64,000 nt of DNA from Pomphorhynchus laevis (taxonomy: Eukaryota; Acanthocephala; Palaeacanthocephala; Echinorhynchida; Pomphorhynchidae): the NCBI GenBank assembly GCA_012934845.2, contig WNNJ02000249.1, positions 1 to 64,000 on the forward strand. The letters run 5' to 3'. Below, piece after piece: positions 58,768 through 64,000 of the stretch; position 1 is the stretch's first letter; the number at the start of each line of letters is the position of its first letter. The position numbers and the translations under genes are program-made. Below the pieces are notes generated by a model that saw only the letters and a list, made by a program, of their open reading frames with translations, did not search any database and was not told the origin of the DNA.

Positions 58768-60295
58768 TTAAATGATTTTAAGAAAACCAATATCATTACA
58801 TATTGTTGCAATTCTTAAAATTTCATTATTTAATGTATTATATTTTATATTATATGGTATGCATGAATGCTCATGCAAAAATATGTTTCTTGTAAATTTA
58901 AATATGTCATCTTTACGATATAAATTAATAGTAGTTTTAGTTAATGTCGATTTAATGTTCATATCTAGATATACACCTTCTTTATCTCAAATATTTGTTT
59001 TGTTAAGAATACGGCTTTCTGGATAAATGTGCTCACTCATTGAATAAAAATTATTAGAATTAAATACACATATATCATCAATGTATCGAAACATATATTT
59101 CATATATCTACATTGTTTAGATTTAGTTTTTACACAGTAATGAACAAATTCATATTCTATAAAGCTTAAAAACAAGTCAGCTATAATTGGGCTACTATTA
59201 CCACCCATTGGAACACCTTTTACTTGTTTAAATATAGATGTCCCTACTTTTAAATAATTTTGATTTATCAAAATATTTAAGGATTCTATTAATTCAATTT
59301 TATCCATATATTTATATTTATTTGATGGTTTAATTTTTGTTAGATAGGCGTTATAGTTATTATAACATATATGTATATATTTTTCCGAATATAAGATTAA
59401 TTAATGTTACTAATGCTTCTTTAATATCTACTCAACCTAGATTTGTATAAAGAGTACTAAAATCGTATATATTTATATTTTGAAAATTTATTCCTTTTGT
59501 CTGTTCTAAAAATTCTTTTGTAGAATTAATACTGAAATAGTGTTTTATACCAGTATTAATTTCGATTACCTTGCAATATTTTTTAAAGTGGGCTTTAATT
59601 ACTTTAAGTATTTAATTCATATAGACAGAAATTGGTTTTAATGTACATTTAAACGCACTACATATGAACCTAGGTTTTATTGGATTTTTATGTAATTTTG
59701 GATTCCAATATAATATAGGTATAGTTTTATTATCTAATTCAACCTTTATACCCTTTTTATCCATTATAGAACAGTGACTTGTAATAATTGTTTCTAAACT
59801 CAACTCACTACGTTCATATGTTGGATTTACATTTAAATCATTAGAATTAACCTCTTTCATTAGTATATCATAATAAAGCTTTTTGCATATGAAGACAAAG
59901 TTATTACTAGCTTTATCAATAGTTGTTATTATATAGTTATCCTTTAATTTAGTAAGTTCTTTATACATATCTTTATTAATTTTATCTTTCCTTTTATAAT
60001 TGTTTGTTATTTTCATTTTATTTTTAATTTTATCAAATATATAATCTTTCCAAATGTAAATCTTAGATATATTCGAGCTTTCACTATTAAACAGCTTACT
60101 AAAGTAATCATTTAAGTTATTATATAACGAATTGTAAATTTTATTTTTGTCGTTGTTATTATTTAATCTATATTTATACCCTTTCGATAGCAGCTTTCTC
60201 AACTCACAATTTTCAATTAATTCTAGATTATGGGTACATATATGTTCATTTATTTTATCAAAACTAAGACTTTTACAATTGCATTCTGTTTCCAT
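58768..60295 (-). pseudogene. Penelope-like reverse transcriptase region
   Basis: The first open piece (60295-59612) holds IITTIDKASNNFVFICKKLY and ILYWNPKLHKNPIKPRFICS, the RT1-RT2 blocks. The second (59307-58987) holds KQVKGVPMGGNSSPIIADLF and YIDD. The third (58962-58768) holds FTRNIFLHEHSCIPYN and the RT end. These match the plus-strand fragments at 48.5-50.2 kb. It is not open throughout, hence a probable non-functional copy. Confidence 0.82.
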
Positions 60296-60599
60296 TATGT
60301 TTCTAATATTATCGTTACATATTGATTTTAATTCTTTATTATAATTACAAATTTTTCGTCCTAATGGTGGTAGGAGTTTATACCTTATTTTAGGAATATA
60401 TTTACTTAAATCTGACCCTATTATTTCTTTACTTTTAGAATTATTTAAAAGTCCGGCTATATTTATGTTATCTATACATTTATTAATGAAGTTTATGGTT
60501 AATGTATATTTTCTATTGTTATTATTTACATTTATTGTACGATTATAGTATTTTGTATTACAATAACTGTCTATTATACAACTTAGCCTATCATAGTCG

Positions 60600-61334
60600 T
60601 TAATTAATATTTGGATTTATTGAACATATGATATCTTTAGAAAAACTTCTTATATTTACATAAAGATCTTTCAGCTTATTATCACTTAAAAGTTGTTTTA
60701 ATATTTCTAATTGTTCATTTATATACATATCTTTTTTAATATTTTTAACCCTATTTTTCCTATTCCTTTTATCACCATGACTTCTTGGTTTGCGTTTAAC
60801 CGGATTATTATAATATTGTTGTTTATTGTGTATTATACTACTTCTGCCAATTCCTTGTACCACGTCATTAAATCCTAATGGGTACATGGAATTAAGCGTT
60901 TTAATCCAAAAATCTTCTTTTTCTAATAGTTTTTGATTTAATATTGAAATGTTTTCTTCGATAATATGTTCTAAAATAAATAATTTACAGTTTTTAATAT
61001 CATGTCCTATTAATCTCATATGTTTATGAAATATAGTTTGACTATTATGCTGTATATTATATATGTGTTTCCTAAACCTAGTTTTTAACATTTGATATCT
61101 TTTTCCAATATATTGCAACCCACATGTACATTGTATTAGATACACTACACCTGCGGTATTGTAGTTACAATTATTATTAATATTTAATGAAAAACATTTG
61201 TTTGTCGTATTACTTACGATACAATTATTATTATTTATAACATCACAAACTATACAATTTTTTCTGTTACATTTAAAAGATCTAAAATTGAAATCATTAG
61301 TACTTACGTATTTTTCCAATATTGTTGAGTACAT
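60600..61334 (-). CDS. GIY-YIG endonuclease domain of the Penelope-like element
   Basis: A 244-codon open frame. A cysteine cluster C22-x4-C27-x2-C30 precedes the nuclease. The GIY-YIG core is GVVYLIQCTCGLQYIGKR: Y65 and Y75-I-G77 correspond to the two family tyrosine motifs, R86 to the catalytic arginine and H90 to the following histidine. The catalytic glutamate is likely that of LEKEDFWIKTL further on. A very basic stretch (KRKPRSHGDKRNRKNRVK) after the domain is a probable nuclear-localisation or nucleic-acid-binding segment. The first methionine at 61334 is a plausible start. Confidence 0.85.
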   Translation of the reverse strand: MYSTILEKYVSTNDFNFRSFKCNRKNCIVCDVINNNNCIVSNTTNKCFSLNINNNCNYNTAGVVYLIQCTCGLQYIGKRYQMLKTRFRKHIYNIQHNSQTIFHKHMRLIGHDIKNCKLFILEHIIEENISILNQKLLEKEDFWIKTLNSMYPLGFNDVVQGIGRSSIIHNKQQYYNNPVKRKPRSHGDKRNRKNRVKNIKKDMYINEQLEILKQLLSDNKLKDLYVNIRSFSKDIICSINPNIN

Positions 61335-61344
61335 GTAACTTTTA

Positions 61345-61420
61345 AGTCATGATTTTTAACGTTGCTTTTTCGGTGTCGCCACCGAAAAAATTTAGTCGAC
61401 TCAGACTAAACTTACAAAAC
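61345..61420. repeat. Two hairpins at the 5' end of the Penelope-like element
   Basis: TTTTTCGGTG and CACCGAAAAA pair perfectly around a 4-base loop that reads GCGA on the element's sense strand, a GNRA-type tetraloop. Next to it TTTAGTC and GACTAAA form a second stem. They sit between the coding start and the satellite junction. Confidence 0.75.
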
Positions 61421-61425
61421 CCTTC

Positions 61426-64000
61426 TTTTTAAATGCATTTTTAATTTGAACGTTTTTATCAAAAATACATTTATTAAATGTATCTTTTTAAATGTATGGA
61501 GCAATATTTGAAAAATCAATAAAACCAATTTATTTTAAATGCATTTTTAATTTGATCGTTTTTATCAAAAATACATTTATTAAATGTATATTTTTAAATG
61601 TATTGAGCAACATTTGAAAAATCAAATAAAACCAATTTATTTTAAATGCATTTTTAATTTGAACGTTTTTATCAAAAATGCATTTATTAAATGTATATTT
61701 TTAAATGTATTGAGCAACACTTTAAAAATCAATAAAACCAATTTATTTTAAATGTATTTTTAATTTGAACGTTTTTATCAAAAATACATTTATTAAATGT
61801 ATATTTTTAAATGTATTGAGCAACACTTTAAAACTCAAATAAAACCAATTTATTTTAAATGTATTTTTAATTTGAACGTTTTTATCAAAAATACATTTAT
61901 TAAATGTATATTTTTAAATGTATTGAGCAACACTTTAAAAATCAATAAAACCAATTTATTTTAAATGTATTTTTAATTTGAACGTTTTTATCAAAAATGC
62001 ATTTATTAAATGTATCTTTTTAAATGTATTGAGCAACACTTTAAAACTCAAATAAAACCAATTTATTTTAAATGTATTTTTAATTTGAACGTTTTTATCA
62101 AAAATACATTTATTAAATGTATCTTTTTAAATGTATTGAGCAACATTTGAAAAATCAAATAAAACCAATTTATTTTAAATGCATTTTTAATTTGAACGTT
62201 TTTTTCAAAAATGCATTTATTAAATGTATCTTTTTAAATGTATTGAGCAACACTTTAAAACTCAAATAAAACCAATTTATTTTAAATGTATTTTTAATTT
62301 GAACTTTTTTTTTCAAAAATACATTTATTAAATGTATCTTTTTAAATGTATTGAGCAACACTTTAAAAATCAATAAAACCAATTTATTTTAAATGTATTT
62401 TTAATTTGAACGTTTTTATCAAAAATACATTTATTAAATGTATATTTTTAAATGTATTGAGCAACACTTTAAAACTCAAATAAAACCAATTTATTTTAAA
62501 TGTATTTTTAATTTGAACGTTTTTATCAAAAATACATTTATTAAATGTATCTTTTTAAATGTATTGAGCAACATTTGAAAAATCAAATAAAACCAATTTA
62601 TTTTAAATGCATTTTTAATTTGAACGTTTTTATCAAAAATGCATTTATTAAATGTATCTTTTTAAATGTATTGAGCAACACTTTAAAACTCAAATAAAAC
62701 CAATTTATTTTAAATGTATTTTTAATTTGAACGTTTTTATCAAAAATGCATTTATTAAATGTATCTTTTTAAATGTATTGAGCAACACTTTAAAACTCAA
62801 ATAAAACCAATTTATTTTAAATGTATTTTTAATTTGAACGTTTTTATCAAAAATACATTTATTAAATGTATATTTTTAAATGTATTGAGCAACATTTGAA
62901 AAATCAAATAAAACCAATTTATTTTAAATGCATTTTTAATTTGAACGTTTTTATCAAAAATACATTTATTAAATGTATCTTTTTAAATGTATTGAGCAAC
63001 ACTTTAAAAATCAATAAAACCAATTTATTTTAAATGTATTTTTAATTTGAACGTTTTTATCAAAAATACATTTATTAAATGTATCTTTTTAAATGTATTG
63101 AGCAACACTTTAAAAATCAATAAAACCAATTTATTTTAAATGTATTTTTAATTTGAACGTTTTTATCAAAAATACATTTATTAAATGTATATTTTTAAAT
63201 GTATTGAGCAACACTTTAAAACTCAAATAAAACCAATTTATTTTAAATGTATTTTTAATTTGAACGTTTTTATCAAAAATACATTTATTAAATGTATATT
63301 TTTAAATGTATTGAGCAACACTTTAAAAATCAATAAAACCAATTTATTTTAAATGTATTTTTAATTTGAACGTTTTTATCAAAAATGCATTTATTAAATG
63401 TATCTTTTTAAATGTATTGAGCAACACTTTAAAACTCAAATAAAACCAATTTATTTTAAATGCATTTTTAATTTGATCGTTTTTATCAAAAATACATTTA
63501 TTAAATGTATCTTTTTAAATGTATTGAGCAACATTTGAAAAATCAAATAAAACCAATTTATTTTAAATGCATTTTTAATTTGAACGTTTTTATCAAAAAT
63601 GCATTTATTAAATGTATATTTTTAAATGTATTGAGCAACACTTTAAAAATCAATAAAACCAATTTATTTTAAATGTATTTTTAATTTGAACGTTTTTATC
63701 AAAAATACATTTATTAAATGTATATTTTTAAATGTATTGAGCAACACTTTAAAACTCAAATAAAACCAATTTATTTTAAATGTATTTTTAATTTGAACTT
63801 TTTTTTTCAAAAATACATTTATTAAATGTATCTTTTTAAATGTATTGAGCAACATTTGAAAAATCAAATAAAACCAATTTATTTTAAATGCATTTTTAAT
63901 TTGAACGTTTTTTTCAAAAATGCATTTATTAAATGTATCTTTTTAAATGTATTGAGCAACACTTTAAAACTCAAATAAAACCAATTTATTTTAAATGTAT
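61426..64000. repeat. Satellite array, about 24 units of roughly 106 bp
   Basis: Monomers run to the window end and certainly beyond. Each contains a near-palindrome, ATACATTTATTAAATGTAT, and a second ATGTATTGAGCAACA block. Two alternating tail variants occur: ACATTTGAAAAATCAAATAA and ACACTTTAAAA.TCAA. Open frames here on the minus strand are simply the repeat read without stops. Confidence 0.95.

Larger units (their letters stand above)
58262..61425 (-). mobile_element. Penelope-like element with N-terminal GIY-YIG (Naiad-type), inserted in satellite
   Basis: On the minus strand the order is a hairpin-rich leader (61420-61340), a GIY-YIG endonuclease frame (61334-60600), an RT N-terminal part (60295-59612), the RT core with YIDD (59307-58987), the RT end (58962-58768), and a 3' untranslated part to CAGCTAACTGAGTC near 58270. 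Satellite monomers abut both ends. Classical Penelope elements have the endonuclease after the RT; the reverse order is the hallmark of the Naiad/Chlamys group. The coding region is in several open pieces, so this copy looks inactive though nearly full length (about 3.16 kb). Confidence 0.88.

Noticed and set aside
62170-63867. Minus-strand open frames of about 70 codons in the right-hand satellite
   Set aside because: They are the satellite monomer read in a stop-free frame; the protein repeats with the DNA period and has no start or context signals.

Overview
The window is an AT-rich stretch of an animal genome, most likely an arthropod and probably an insect. The signs are host genes split into many short exons by AT-rich introns, two families of CR1-group LINEs, an RTE LINE, Penelope-like elements and satellite DNA. 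There is nothing bacterial in it.

Left third (about 2.9-23.7 kb, minus strand): one complete host gene, exportin-2 (CSE1L/CAS), the exporter that returns importin-alpha to the cytoplasm. I could place 23 exons by matching splice sites and reading phase. They encode about 955 residues that follow the human protein from end to end. One exon (4250-4428) ends one base out of phase with the next, next to a run of six T, so the gene as written stops early; this is either a real lesion or a base-count error. Its introns carry minisatellites, longer tandem repeats, Penelope 3' ends and LINE tails.

Middle (24.4-45.9 kb): a graveyard of retroelements. In order: a decayed reverse transcriptase with a C-terminal nuclease-like domain (24.48-26.08 kb, +); a calmodulin pseudogene (26.3 kb); two head-to-tail copies of one CR1/L2-like LINE (27.9-34.25 kb, +), the first with a long intact RT frame; an RTE endonuclease fragment (34.26-35.8 kb, -); a second CR1-like family (36.1-37.5 kb, + and 43.2-44.6 kb, -); the RTE 3' part (39.1-39.8 kb, +); more LINE fragments (40.5-43.2 kb); and two direct repeats that each contain a hammerhead-ribozyme-like core (44.7 and 45.2 kb, -).

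Right third (46-64 kb): degenerate AT-rich repeats, tandem pieces of a Penelope-like RT (48.5-50.2 kb, +), then a nine-exon host gene for a CW zinc finger plus PWWP protein resembling ZCWPW1 (51.7-55.8 kb, -). A calreticulin-like terminal exon follows (57 kb, +). The window ends in a satellite of about 106-bp units, interrupted at 58.26-61.42 kb by a Penelope-like element whose GIY-YIG endonuclease lies before the RT, the permuted order described for Naiad-type elements.

The two host genes are chromatin and transport housekeeping or germline factors with no evident functional link to each other; almost everything else is mobile or tandemly repeated DNA.
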